NCBI RefSeq assembly: GCF_015751785.1
Contig: NZ_JADOTY010000001.1
Location: forward strand, 2,728,001-2,792,000
Length of the DNA stretch: 64,000 bases
Source of the DNA: Micromonospora vinacea
GTDB taxonomy: Bacteria > Actinomycetota > Actinomycetes > Mycobacteriales > Micromonosporaceae
Direction of reading: 5' to 3'
The notes under the pieces were generated by a model. The model was not told the origin of the DNA. It did not search any database and saw only the letters and a program-made list of their open reading frames with translations. This document shows positions 37,225 to 46,275 of this stretch, piece by piece. The position numbers and the translations under genes are program-made. Position 1 is the stretch's first letter; every line of letters starts with the position of its first letter.

Positions 37225-37819
37225 CATGTCGCACCGCCCGCCGAACCCGAGCGGCCGCGTGACGTCGGCGAAGATCGTTATCGCCGGTGGATTCGGCGTC
37301 GGTAAGACGACGCTGGTCGGCTCGGTCTCGGAGATCACGCCGCTGACCACCGAGGCCATCATGACCTCCGCTGGCGTGGGCGTCGACGACACCCGGCAGG
37401 TGCCGGGCAAGACGACGACCACGGTGGCCATGGACTTCGGCCGGATCTCGATCGACCGTGACCTGATCCTGTACCTGTTCGGTACGCCGGGTCAGACCCG
37501 TTTCTGGTTCATGTGGGACGAACTGGTGCGGGGTGCGATCGGTGCGGTCGTGCTGGTGGACACTCGCCGGCTGGCCGACTGCTTCGCGGCGATCGACTTC
37601 TTCGAGCACCGACGCCTGCCGTACCTGGTGGCGATCAACTGCTTCGACGGGATGCAGTACCACGACCCGCAGGACGTCCGGGACGCCTTGGCGATCTCGA
37701 GCGACGTGCCGGTGGTGGCCTGCGACGCCCGTAACCGGGAGTCGACGAAGCACGTGCTGATCTCGCTGGTCGAGTACGTGCTCACCATGCGCCGTACGCG
37801 CGCCGTCGCCCCGGCCTGA
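37205..37819 (+). CDS. cvnD: Conservon small GTPase CvnD
   Basis: The 204-residue Ras-like GTPase has P-loop GGFGVGKTT near residue 28, switch II-region LFGTPGQTRFWFMWD, and VDTRRLADCF. CvnD proteins switch between GDP and GTP under CvnB control. I keep GTG 37205 (MDFAGSDM) because family members begin MDFAS and a GGAGAGG site precedes it; ATG 37226, 2 nt after the cvnC stop, is the alternative. It is the last gene of the operon and faces a bidirectional terminator. Confidence 0.94.
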   Translation: MDFAGSDMSHRPPNPSGRVTSAKIVIAGGFGVGKTTLVGSVSEITPLTTEAIMTSAGVGVDDTRQVPGKTTTTVAMDFGRISIDRDLILYLFGTPGQTRFWFMWDELVRGAIGAVVLVDTRRLADCFAAIDFFEHRRLPYLVAINCFDGMQYHDPQDVRDALAISSDVPVVACDARNRESTKHVLISLVEYVLTMRRTRAVAPA

Positions 37820-38036
37820 TCGCGGCGCTGCACGCCCCGGTGGTGGCTCCGGCCGCCATCGGGCGCTGCCGGCCGCCCCGATGAGTGCCTCCGCGCTGGC
37901 TCGTCGCCCAGACGAGCCGGCGCGCCGCCGAGCCGCCTCCTGACGACCTGGAAGCTGTCAGCCCCTTCCCCCGGGGCACGAGCTCACCCACTGTCCTCGC
38001 GAGGCGGCTTCTGCGTGCCCGGGGATCGCCCTGCTG

Positions 38037-38080
38037 ACGCAGAAGCGCCCCCAGCCAACTGGCTGGGGGCGCTTCTGCGT
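38037..38080. terminator. Strong bidirectional terminator between cvnD and the convergent unit
   Basis: A perfect 20-bp stem (38037-38056 with 38061-38080) encloses an AACT tetraloop. It lies 218 bp after cvnD and 11 bp before the stop of the convergent 806-residue gene. The stem contains the 12-mer GGCGCTTCTGCG, which also occurs in the hairpin at 55260-55335. The rest of 37820-38036 holds no gene that I can see. Confidence 0.88.
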
Positions 38081-38090
38081 GTGAAGAGGG

Positions 38091-40511
38091 TCAGGACTGG
38101 TAGCCGGCCGAGCGGTACTCGTACTCCCGGTCGTCGTCGCGGTCCCCGTGGTCGCGGCTGAAGTCCCAGCCGCCGGCCGCCTCGCGACCGGGCCGACCGC
38201 CCACAGCGAAACCGCCGATCTCCTGGCCGCGACGCCAGCCACGGAAGTAGCCGGTCGTGTTCTCCGCGAGGCTTGCCGCATCACGCACTATGCGCAATGG
38301 GCGCTCCTCGCGTAGCGGCGAACCGGGCACCAGGTTGGCCTGCGGTACGCGCTTCGGCAGCCCGGCGTTGGTCTCGGCGCCCACCGCCGGGCGGGCGGCC
38401 TGCTCAGCGGCCTGCCAGCCGGTGTCGGCAGTGGTCGACCAGTCCAGGTCGGACTCCTCGGCCTGGCCGACGAACCAGGCCGACTTGGCCTGCGCGAAGA
38501 TCAGCAAATCGCCGTCGCCCTCGTCGGCGACCGGCGGCGGCCGGTGCTCCATCGGCGGTGGCCGGTGCTCGACCGGGGGCGACGGCCGGTGCTCGGCGGC
38601 ACGCTCGGTGCGGGCGGCCGCCCGACCGTTGCGAGCGGCCTGCTCGCGGTCGACCAGGCGCAGCGGCGGCGTCTCCAGGTGCTGGTCCGCGGGAGGGTTG
38701 GGCCCTTCGCGCAGCGCCCGGTCGGCCAGCGGCGGCGGCTCCACCAGCCGCAGCATCGGTGGCTCCGGCGGCAGGTCGTCCGCCAACCAGGGCGGGGTGA
38801 CCCGACCGTCGGCCCGACCCGGGTCGGTCGGGGCGTCGACACCGCGGCTGCCGCCGTACGAGTAGGCCACCGGGTTGTTCGGTGAGCTGTCGGACGGGTC
38901 CTCCGGGTTGTTGACCAGCGGCCAGTTGGCCCGGGAGCCGGGCGGTGCGGTCTCCTGCCCGGGGCGGGGGGTCGGCACCGGAATGCTGAGATCGGTGGCG
39001 CTGAACCCGCCGGTGGGTGGCTCGTCGACCGGGCGTTGCTGGTGGCTCGGCCGGGGCTCGCCGTTGGTCTTGGGGCGGGGCGGAATGACAGTACGCTGCC
39101 GCTCGGCCCGCGCGTGGTTGATCGCGGCGGTGGTCAGCGTCGGCCGGAACGGCTCGCCGGCCTCGGCCGGGGGCACCATGCCGCGCTGTGCCGGCGCGAT
39201 CGGGGTGATCCCGGGGGGCGGGGGCGGCGGCGCGGAGACCGGCCGGTTGGTCGGGCCGTCGATCCGGCTGGGGAGCGGCTCGCTGCGGGTGGGCAGCGTG
39301 GACGCTGGCGGACCAGCCATCGCCGCCGGGGTCATCGGTGCGGGTGCGACAGGCGGTGGCGTGACCGGCGCCGGGGCGACCGGCGGTGGCCCGAGCGGGC
39401 GGGGCGACGCCAGCGGCGCGTTACCGGGGACCGGCTCGGGACGGCTGCGCCGCCCGACGGCGGGTGCTGGCTCGGCGCCCGACGGGGCGGGTCGGACCGA
39501 CCGCAACCCGGCGTTGGTGCCGGCCAGGCCGGTCAGACCGGCGTTGGTGCCGGCCAGGCCGGTCAGCTCACCGACGGACTCGCCACGGCGGGCAGCGGCC
39601 CGGCGGCCGGGTGCTTGGACAGGAGTGCTGACGCGTGAGCTGAGCGCGCTGACCAACGCCTCACACCCGGCGTCGCAGGCCCGGACCGAGGCAACGGCCT
39701 GGCGGACCGTCTCGGCCACCGCGGACGTGAGCGCACGGTTGACCGCGGCGCGTCGGGGTGTCTCGGAGATGGCGACCCGCAGGGCGGTGACCGCCTCGTT
39801 GATCTCCTCGGCATCGGCGACCCCGTCCGCGGCGAGGTGCGCGGCGATGGCGTCCGCCGCGACCGACACCTCGCGGCCCCGGGCCACTGTGCCGCCGAGC
39901 ATGCCCGGCTCGGGCAGCGCGTCCAGCACGGCCAGAGAGACCGGCTCGGCTGGGTCCGGGTAGGCGCGGAGAGCCGCCGGGTAGAGCTCGCGCAGCACCT
40001 CGCGCAGCGCCACGGCGGCGGAGTGCCGACCACTGGTCAGCGCGGCGTGCGCGGACAGCACCTGCTTGTAGCCGGCGAGATCCCGGGGTGCCGGCAGGGT
40101 GACGGCGGAGAGCGCCCCGGCCTGCAACGCGCGGGCCAGACCGACCGCCCGTCGTTCGGCCGGAGGTGACTGCATCTCCTCAAGGGAGTCGTCATCGGCG
40201 AACCGCTCGGCGAAGTCGTCCACCGAGTCGTCGTCGGCGATCGCCAGGGGCCGCCCCGCCGCGCTCAGCAGCGAGGTGACCGTGTGGTCGTCGCTGTCGG
40301 CGGCGATGGCCGCACCGCTCGGCCCGCCCGACCGCTCCACGAGCAGCGAGACGAGCTGGGCGTAGCCAGCGGCGTCATCGCTGATCTCGCAGACATGCAG
40401 CAGACGGCCTGCGTCGTCGACCACAGCGGACGTCAGCGTCGAACCGGCGGAGGCCGGTCGGTCAGCCGGATCCGCCGAGGCCAGACCGCAGTAAACGCGC
40501 ACGAGCGCCAC
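38091..40511 (-). CDS. IS110-transposase-like N-terminal domain protein with a CvnA-type C-terminal module
   Basis: Residues 1-300 of this 806-residue protein resemble the DEDD domain of IS110 transposases (RDLAGYKQVLSAHAALTSGR and VLRELYPAALRAYPDPAEP), but the catalytic acids are not evident and no IS ends flank it, so it looks domesticated. Residues 300-640 are Pro/Ala-rich and disordered, with a 10-residue unit (LTGLAGTNAG) in tandem. The last 130 residues repeat the CvnA C-terminal motifs in the same order: LLIFAQAKSAWF (677-680 for SAWF), TGWQAAEQAA, GLPKR (717), LVPG (727) and GYFRGWRRG (754). GTG 40511 follows GGAGGAGGA. The function is unknown; a partner role to the conservon is inferred. 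Confidence 0.72.
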   Translation of the reverse strand: MALVRVYCGLASADPADRPASAGSTLTSAVVDDAGRLLHVCEISDDAAGYAQLVSLLVERSGGPSGAAIAADSDDHTVTSLLSAAGRPLAIADDDSVDDFAERFADDDSLEEMQSPPAERRAVGLARALQAGALSAVTLPAPRDLAGYKQVLSAHAALTSGRHSAAVALREVLRELYPAALRAYPDPAEPVSLAVLDALPEPGMLGGTVARGREVSVAADAIAAHLAADGVADAEEINEAVTALRVAISETPRRAAVNRALTSAVAETVRQAVASVRACDAGCEALVSALSSRVSTPVQAPGRRAAARRGESVGELTGLAGTNAGLTGLAGTNAGLRSVRPAPSGAEPAPAVGRRSRPEPVPGNAPLASPRPLGPPPVAPAPVTPPPVAPAPMTPAAMAGPPASTLPTRSEPLPSRIDGPTNRPVSAPPPPPPGITPIAPAQRGMVPPAEAGEPFRPTLTTAAINHARAERQRTVIPPRPKTNGEPRPSHQQRPVDEPPTGGFSATDLSIPVPTPRPGQETAPPGSRANWPLVNNPEDPSDSSPNNPVAYSYGGSRGVDAPTDPGRADGRVTPPWLADDLPPEPPMLRLVEPPPLADRALREGPNPPADQHLETPPLRLVDREQAARNGRAAARTERAAEHRPSPPVEHRPPPMEHRPPPVADEGDGDLLIFAQAKSAWFVGQAEESDLDWSTTADTGWQAAEQAARPAVGAETNAGLPKRVPQANLVPGSPLREERPLRIVRDAASLAENTTGYFRGWRRGQEIGGFAVGGRPGREAAGGWDFSRDHGDRDDDREYEYRSAGYQS
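39508..39566. repeat. 30-bp tandem repeat inside the 806-residue gene
   Basis: Two identical 29-bp blocks at 39508-39536 and 39538-39566 with a 30-bp period encode two LTGLAGTNAG units in the disordered part of the protein. Perfect DNA identity suggests a recent in-frame duplication. Confidence 0.8.
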
Positions 40512-40574
40512 GGCGTCGTCCTCCTCCCGGGACAGGTCTTTCCTCTGCCAGCAACTGATGCTCCCCGGTACGGG

Positions 40575-41519
40575 TCAGTCGCGCCAGTCCACCACCGCAG
40601 AGATCTTGCCGACAATGGTGCGCCAACCCAAACTCGCGGTCTGCGCACCGATCTTCTTCAGCCGTCGCCGACCCATGAACGCGCCGATCCCACCGTTCGC
40701 GGTGGCACGCAGCGCCTCGTCCAGGTCGTCGAGGCTGGAGCCGGCGGAGAGCATGTCGAGTACCGCAGGCAGCCGCAATGCGTACGAGAGGTCACGCGCG
40801 ACCTCGCCCGCCTCGATCAGCAGAGTCGAATCCCACGTGTCGTGCCCGCCGCGCAGGTTCTCCACGACCAGGTCGAGCTCGTAGGTGTCCTCGTCCAGCG
40901 GAGCGATATCTGCCGGCTCCACCCGTTCGGACAATTCATTCCAGCTGTCCAGTTGGGACAGATCGTTTGGCGCACCGGATCGGATGAAACTGACGAGCGA
41001 CTCGGGGGTCTTGAACAGCAGCAGCTTGCCCTGGTTGCTGAGGAAGACCGGCACCTCCTCGTCGTCCGCCTCGTCCGCCTCGTCAGTGACGGCCTCGTCG
41101 GACTCGTCGGACTCGTCGTCGGTGTCTGCGGCGCCGTCGCGGCGGCGGCGCGTGGACTCCTCGTCCTCGTCCTCGGCGGCGAACTCCCCGGCCAGTTCCT
41201 CGTCGAGGATGACGACGGTCTCGTCGTCCTCTTCCTCCTCGATCGCCTGGCGGCGGGCGAGGAACGGGTCGTCCTGGTCGCGCTCGGTCACGTCGGTGGG
41301 GGTCAGCGAGCTGGCCGGCCGGTACGCCCGGAGCGTGAAGCCGGTGCCGGCGGGCAGGGCGATCTCCACTGGGTCGATGCGCAGCTCGTCCCAGAGCGAA
41401 CGGTCGATCGACGCCGACGGGCGGTCGGTCTCCTCGGTCTCGTCTGGCTCGGCCGCGCCGGTGGTGTCGTCGAGCTCGGGCTCGTCGGCGTCGGGCCGTT
41501 GGGGCGACTGGCGGGCCAC
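40575..41519 (-). CDS. Conserved acidic protein of unknown function
   Basis: The 314-residue protein has an N-terminal half of mixed character with very acidic stretches (runs of Glu/Asp near residues 85-160) and a folded C-terminal half beginning VPVFLSNQGKLLLFKTPESL and ending GRRRLKKIGAQTASLGW. I do not recognise a family. GTG 41519 has GGAGG 5 nt upstream, which decides the start over GTG 41549. It lies 63 bp upstream of the 806-residue gene on the same strand, so the two are probably one operon facing the conservon. Confidence 0.7.
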   Translation of the reverse strand: MARQSPQRPDADEPELDDTTGAAEPDETEETDRPSASIDRSLWDELRIDPVEIALPAGTGFTLRAYRPASSLTPTDVTERDQDDPFLARRQAIEEEEDDETVVILDEELAGEFAAEDEDEESTRRRRDGAADTDDESDESDEAVTDEADEADDEEVPVFLSNQGKLLLFKTPESLVSFIRSGAPNDLSQLDSWNELSERVEPADIAPLDEDTYELDLVVENLRGGHDTWDSTLLIEAGEVARDLSYALRLPAVLDMLSAGSSLDDLDEALRATANGGIGAFMGRRRLKKIGAQTASLGWRTIVGKISAVVDWRD

Positions 41520-41693
41520 GCTGACCTCCGTGTGCTTCGGGTTGCCCACCCGCCGGGGTCTGGCCGGCGAGTGACTCTGGGCACATACCCTAGTCGGCGG
41601 CGCTGGGTGACCGATGCCCGCACCCCGGTGGCCGGTTGGTGCACGGGTCCGACCTGCTGGTCGTCAGCGCTGGCGAAGCGGCCGTTCGACAAG

Positions 41694-41706
41694 TAGCGTA
41701 GCTACG
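41694..41706 (+). promoter_or_regulatory. padR promoter with overlapping palindrome
   Basis: A TAGCGT -10-like box at 41694-41699 lies 8 nt before the padR ATG. It is overlapped by the perfect palindrome CGTAGCTACG (41697-41706). This fits a leaderless, autorepressed padR gene. Confidence 0.5.
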
Positions 41707-41707
41707 T

Positions 41708-42046
41708 ATGAAGGCCCAGGCGCTGCACGGCCATCTCGACGCTCTGCTGCTCGCCGTTCTCGAACAGGGCGCGTTGCACGGCTACGCGATCATCGAGGCG
41801 CTGCGCGCCCGCAGTGACGGCAATCTCGATCTGCCCACCGGCACCATCTATCCGGCGCTCCGTCGCCTGGAACGCGCCGGCCACGTGGCGAGCACCTGGA
41901 GCACTGTCAGCGGTCGGGAACGGCGGACGTACCAGCTCACCGACTCCGGCCGACGGGCGCTGGCCGGGGAGCGCGCGGGTTGGCGCGAGTTCCAACTGAC
42001 CGTCGGGCGGTTCCTCGACCCCGGCAGCCCGCCCACCCCGGCCTGA
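41708..42046 (+). CDS. PadR family transcriptional regulator
   Basis: The 112-residue protein is a short PadR (subfamily s2) winged helix: LLLAVLEQGALHGYAIIEAL, then GTIYPALRRLERAGHV and the wing with RRTYQLTDSGRRAL. Such regulators repress a neighbouring membrane or transporter gene and themselves. It is convergent with the following membrane protein gene, a common PadR partner type. The likely own operator overlaps its start. Confidence 0.93.
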   Translation: MKAQALHGHLDALLLAVLEQGALHGYAIIEALRARSDGNLDLPTGTIYPALRRLERAGHVASTWSTVSGRERRTYQLTDSGRRALAGERAGWREFQLTVGRFLDPGSPPTPA

Positions 42047-42068
42047 GCCGCGCGGGGCGGGCCGCCGA

Positions 42069-42722
42069 TCAGCGGGTGGTGGCCAGCAGCCAACCGCGTG
42101 CCGCGCGGGTCAGCGAGAAGTATCCGCCGCCCACCAACACCGCCCCGATGATCATTGGGGGCCAGTGCAGCGCCGCGTCCCAGAGGTTGAGTGACCAGGT
42201 GAAGAGGGCGCAGCCAGCGATCATGCCGAGGGCCAGGACGCCGGTCAGGCCGGCGCCCACCGCACGCTGCGCCAGGGCCAGGCCCGGCCGTGGCGCCCGC
42301 GCGCTCGCCCACACCACCAGCAGGCCGGCCACCGAGAGCAGCAGCGCGCTCATCCAGATCCAGTCGACCGAGTTGGAGAGCAGCAGGTAGCCGGCCGGGG
42401 GACGCGGGCCACCACTCCAGCTCGACCCCCGCCAGGTCAGATCACCGGCGACCACCCCCACCCCGGCGATCGCCAGCATCCGCAGGGAGAGCCCGCGCAG
42501 GGCGCCCACCGCCAGCTCGGCCTGCCAGGACGGGAGCAGCTGCGCCGGTGAACCGAACTCGACCACCGCCCGACGCTGCGCCTCGGTGGGTGGCACCCCG
42601 CTCTCGCGGTACGCCTCGACGGCGTCCAGCAACCCATGCCGGGCCTCGGTCAGCAGGTCGGACTTGAGTCGCGCCGGCCCCTGCAACCGAGCCGCCAGCT
42701 CCCGCAGGTGCTCGTCGACCAT
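42069..42722 (-). CDS. PadR-associated membrane protein with an N-terminal HAAS-like domain
   Basis: The 217-residue protein begins with a helical domain of about 65 residues (LRELAARLQGPARLKSDLLTEARHGL and RRAVVEFGSPAQLLPSW) like the permease-prefix/HAAS signalling domains that accompany PadR regulators. Four predicted membrane helices follow. ATG 42722 is preceded by GTGAGGA at good spacing; ATG 42743 lies inside a perfect palindrome and would add 7 residues. The gene is convergent with padR, 22 bp apart. Confidence 0.75.
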   Translation of the reverse strand: MVDEHLRELAARLQGPARLKSDLLTEARHGLLDAVEAYRESGVPPTEAQRRAVVEFGSPAQLLPSWQAELAVGALRGLSLRMLAIAGVGVVAGDLTWRGSSWSGGPRPPAGYLLLSNSVDWIWMSALLLSVAGLLVVWASARAPRPGLALAQRAVGAGLTGVLALGMIAGCALFTWSLNLWDAALHWPPMIIGAVLVGGGYFSLTRAARGWLLATTR

Positions 42723-42740
42723 CACGTCCTCACCGCGCGC

Positions 42741-42760
42741 CATGGCACCACAGTGCCATG
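42741..42760. promoter_or_regulatory. Perfect palindrome CATGGCAC-CACA-GTGCCATG at the start of the PadR-partner gene
   Basis: Eight-bp arms with a 4-bp spacer overlap the upstream start codon of the membrane protein gene. This is a typical place for a repressor site; PadR is the natural candidate. Confidence 0.55.
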
Positions 42761-42811
42761 GACTGCGGCGGCTCGACGTCCGGGACAACCCTGGTCCGCC
42801 CCCGAGGCGGG

Positions 42812-44602
42812 TCAGGGGGCGAGCGCCAGGTAACCCCGTTCGGCAGCGGCCTGGAGCTGCCACTGGTCCCGGTACCAGCCCGGGGCGGCGACCAGCTCGG
42901 CGTGCCGACCGCGCTGGATCACCCGGCCGCCGTCCAGGACCACGATCTCGTCCAGCTCGTCCAGCCCGCTGAGCCGGTGGCTGATCAGCACCACCGAGTG
43001 CCCGGCGGGGGTGGCGGCGAGGGCGGACGCGAGCACCGCGTCCGCAGCGGTCGGGTCCAGACCTTCGGTGGGCTCGTCGAGCACCAGCACCGCCGGCGCG
43101 GCCAGCAGGGCCCGGGCGAGCGCAAGCCGCTGCCGCTGCCCGCCGGAGAGCTGCCCGCCCTCCTCGCCGACCAGCGTGTCCCAGCCCGCCGGCTGGGCGC
43201 GGACCCAGTCCAGCAGGCCGGCGGCGTCGACCGCCCCGGTCAGCTCCTCCTCGCCCGCTCCGGCCCGTCCGAGCAGCAGGTTCTCCCGCACTGTGGCGTG
43301 GAAGACGTACGCCTCGGCCAGCAGCCCGCCGACCGCGCGGGGCAGCGCCTCCTCGGCGTACGTCGAGAGGTCGTGGCCGTCCAGTGTGACCCGGCCGGAC
43401 GCCGGCTGGACGGTGCCGGTCAGCACGGCGGCCAGGGTGCTCTTACCGGCGCCGCTCGGGCCGACGACAGCGATCCGGCGTCCCGCCGGCAGGTCCAGGC
43501 TGACCCCGTCCAGGGCGGGTGCCGCGCCGGCCCGGTACCGCACTGTCACGTCGACGAAGCGCAGGTCGTGCGGGCCGCTCAGGTCCGTTGGACCGGTCGC
43601 GGGCGACGGGGTCGGCGGGTCGGTGTCGAGCAGGTCGGCCACCCGGGTCAGGCCCTGCCGCAGCTGCGTCCACTGCCGGGCCGCCGTGACCAGCGCCAGG
43701 GTCACCTCGACGGCGGCCAGTGCGCCGACGGCGAGGACGCCCACCAGCACCCCCGACACGTCGGTGGCGAGCGCGACCAGCACCACCGCCGCGGCGGTCA
43801 CGCCGGCGGTCAGCACGCCGGCCGCGTCCACAGCGAACCCGGTGGCGGCCAGCCGACGTTCCAGTCGGGCCAGCCGGTGGGCGCGCTGCTCGGCGGCGCG
43901 CAGCGTGCTGGCGGTCGCCCCGAACGCGGCCAGGTCGGCCGCGCCGTGGGTGAGGTCGATCGCGTCGGTGGCCAGCGCGCCCCGCAGGGGGGCCACCTCG
44001 GCGGCGCTGCGTCGGGTGACAGCGGTGGCCAGTGCGGGCAGCGCCACCCCGGCGACCAGCAGCCCGACGGCGAGCGCGCCGGCGGCCGGTGCCGAGATCA
44101 GCGCCGCCACGGCCACCGCCAACACACCGACCACTGCCGCCGCCGAAGCGGGCACCAGCACCCGCAGCAACAGGTCCTGGACGGCCTCCACGTCGGAGAC
44201 CAGGCGGCTCAGCACGTCCCCCGAGCGGTGCGCCGTGCCACGGCGAGCCGCCAGGGTGGCGAAGACCCGGGCCCGGACGTCGGTGATCATGCGAAGCACC
44301 GCGTCGTGCCCGGCGAGCCGTTCGGTGTAGCGGAAGACGCCCCGGCTGATCGCCAGCGCCCGGACCGCGACGATCGCCACGGTGAGGCGGTCCAGCGGAG
44401 GCTGACCGGCGGCGCTCATCAGCAGCCAGGTGGCGGTGGCCATCAGGGCGAGCCCGGCGAACTCGGTGGCGGCTGCCAGCAGCCCGGCTCCGACCAGGCG
44501 GCCCAGGTACGGCCGGGCCAGTCGCAGCACGGCCCGCTCGGCGGAGACCCGCCCGGCCGGCGTCGGATCGGCCACCGCCGCCGGCCCGTGTTCGGCGGTC
44601 AT
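42812..44602 (-). CDS. cydC: Thiol reductant ABC exporter subunit CydC
   Basis: The 596-residue half-transporter has six membrane helices (residues about 35-300) and an ABC domain with Walker A GPSGAGKST (381-389), signature LSGGQRQR (485) and LVLDEPTEGL. With CydD it exports glutathione or cysteine-type thiols needed to assemble cytochrome bd. Its start overlaps cydD by 4 nt. It is the last of four coupled cyd genes. Confidence 0.94.
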   Translation of the reverse strand: MTAEHGPAAVADPTPAGRVSAERAVLRLARPYLGRLVGAGLLAAATEFAGLALMATATWLLMSAAGQPPLDRLTVAIVAVRALAISRGVFRYTERLAGHDAVLRMITDVRARVFATLAARRGTAHRSGDVLSRLVSDVEAVQDLLLRVLVPASAAAVVGVLAVAVAALISAPAAGALAVGLLVAGVALPALATAVTRRSAAEVAPLRGALATDAIDLTHGAADLAAFGATASTLRAAEQRAHRLARLERRLAATGFAVDAAGVLTAGVTAAAVVLVALATDVSGVLVGVLAVGALAAVEVTLALVTAARQWTQLRQGLTRVADLLDTDPPTPSPATGPTDLSGPHDLRFVDVTVRYRAGAAPALDGVSLDLPAGRRIAVVGPSGAGKSTLAAVLTGTVQPASGRVTLDGHDLSTYAEEALPRAVGGLLAEAYVFHATVRENLLLGRAGAGEEELTGAVDAAGLLDWVRAQPAGWDTLVGEEGGQLSGGQRQRLALARALLAAPAVLVLDEPTEGLDPTAADAVLASALAATPAGHSVVLISHRLSGLDELDEIVVLDGGRVIQRGRHAELVAAPGWYRDQWQLQAAAERGYLALAP

Positions 44603-46275
44603 CGGCTGGCCTTCCCGGTCGGTTCGGGCGTCAACTCGGTGACCCGCCCGTCCTCGATGCGCAGGATCCGGTCGGCGTCGGCGAGCAACGCCGGTCGGTG
44701 CGCTACCAACAGCGCGGTCCGCCCGGCGACCAGGCGACGGGTGGCGTCGAGCACCACCGCCTCGGCCGCCGTGTCGAGTCGGGCGGTGGGTTCGTCGAGC
44801 AGCACCACCGGGGCGGCCCGCAGGAACGCCCGGGCCAGCGCCACCCGCTGCCGCTGCCCGCTGGACAGCCCGTGGCCGCGCTCGCCGAGCAGGGTGTCCA
44901 AGCCGTCGGGCAGCCCGGCCACCACGTCGTCCAGGGCGGCGTCGTGCACCGCGGCGGTGAGCGCGTCGGCCGGAGTGTCCGGCGCGCCGAGGCGGATGTT
45001 GTCGGCCAGCGAGGCGGCGAAGAGGTGCGCCCGCTGCGGCACCCAGGCGAGCTGCCGGCGCCAGGCGTCCGGGTCGGCGGTGGCGAGGTCGACCCCGCCC
45101 ACTGTGATCCGGCCGCTGGTCGGCACCACGAAGCCGAGCAGCAGGCCGAGCAGTGTGCTCTTGCCGGCGCCGCTGGGCCCGATGATGGCGATCCGTTCAC
45201 CGGGTCGGATGGTCAGTGTCACGTCGCGCAGCGCTGTGGTGCGCTCGTACGCCACTGTCACCCCCTCGAACCGGATCTCGGCCCGCGCGTCCGGGGCGGA
45301 GGCGCCCTCGGCGGCCCGGGGCGCGACCGGTGCGGCGGAGACGGTCAACGCCTCGTCCAGCGCGGCCAGACCTTCCATGCTGGCGTGGAACCGGCTGCCG
45401 GCGGCCCTCAGCGGCAGGTACGCCTCCGGGGTCAGCAGCAGCACCAGCAGCGCGGTCTGGAGGGCCAGCCCGCCGCCGAGCAACCGGATGCCGACCGGCA
45501 CCGCGACCAGCGCCACCGAGAGGGTGGCGACCAACTCCAGCACCAGCGCGGAGAGGAACGCGATCCGCAACGTCTTCATGGTGGCGACGCGGTGACCGTC
45601 GGCCATCCGGCGCACCACGTCGGTCTGTGCCCGGGCCCGCCCGAACGCGCGCAACGTGGGCAGCCCGGCCACCATGTCGAGGAAGTGCCCGCCGAGCAGC
45701 GCGAGCCGCCGCCACTGCCGTTCGGTGGCGGCCTGCGCCTGCCAGCCGAGCAGCGCACCGAAGACCGGGATCAACGGCAGGGTCAGCGCGATGATCACCG
45801 CCGAGCTCCAGTCGGCGAAGACGACCCGGGCCAGCACCGCCAGGGGCACCGTCACGCTGAGCACCAGCTGCGGCAGGTACCCGGTGAAGTACGCGTCCAG
45901 CGCGTCCAACCCACGCCCGGCCAGGGTGGCGATCTCACCGGCCCGCTGCCCGGCCACCCAGCCGGGCCCGTGCCGGCCCACCGCGCCGAGCAGGTCGGCC
46001 CGCAGCGTGGCCTTGACGGTGGCGGCGACCCGCGCCGAGACAGTGCCCTGCGCCCAGACCACTGCCGAGCGGGCGGCGACCGCGACGACGAAACCGGCCA
46101 GCGCCGGTCGGTCCAGCCGACCGTCGATGGCGGTGGCGAGCAGCGACGCGAGCGCGGTGGCCTGCGCCACGATCAACCCGGCGGCCAGCACGCCCAGGAG
46201 CCCGAGCACGGCAAGGTCGCCCCGGGCCGCAGGGACCCGGCGCAGCAGACGCGGGTCGAACGGACGGCGGCTCAC
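44599..46275 (-). CDS. cydD: Thiol reductant ABC exporter subunit CydD
   Basis: The 558-residue half-transporter has an N-terminal six-helix domain with the CydD segment QRAGEIATLAGRGLDALDAYFTGYLPQL (written in part: GEIATLAGRGLDALD) and an ABC domain with Walker A GPSGAGKST at 366-374 and signature LSSGQRQR. It overlaps both cydB and cydC by 4 nt, so the exporter is made together with the oxidase it serves. Confidence 0.94.
   Translation of the reverse strand: MSRRPFDPRLLRRVPAARGDLAVLGLLGVLAAGLIVAQATALASLLATAIDGRLDRPALAGFVVAVAARSAVVWAQGTVSARVAATVKATLRADLLGAVGRHGPGWVAGQRAGEIATLAGRGLDALDAYFTGYLPQLVLSVTVPLAVLARVVFADWSSAVIIALTLPLIPVFGALLGWQAQAATERQWRRLALLGGHFLDMVAGLPTLRAFGRARAQTDVVRRMADGHRVATMKTLRIAFLSALVLELVATLSVALVAVPVGIRLLGGGLALQTALLVLLLTPEAYLPLRAAGSRFHASMEGLAALDEALTVSAAPVAPRAAEGASAPDARAEIRFEGVTVAYERTTALRDVTLTIRPGERIAIIGPSGAGKSTLLGLLLGFVVPTSGRITVGGVDLATADPDAWRRQLAWVPQRAHLFAASLADNIRLGAPDTPADALTAAVHDAALDDVVAGLPDGLDTLLGERGHGLSSGQRQRVALARAFLRAAPVVLLDEPTARLDTAAEAVVLDATRRLVAGRTALLVAHRPALLADADRILRIEDGRVTELTPEPTGKASR

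Noticed and set aside
38091-40511. An active IS110 insertion sequence
   Set aside because: There are no terminal repeats or target signatures, the catalytic acids are not evident, and the C-terminal 500 residues are unlike any transposase. The gene is in an operon with normal codon usage.
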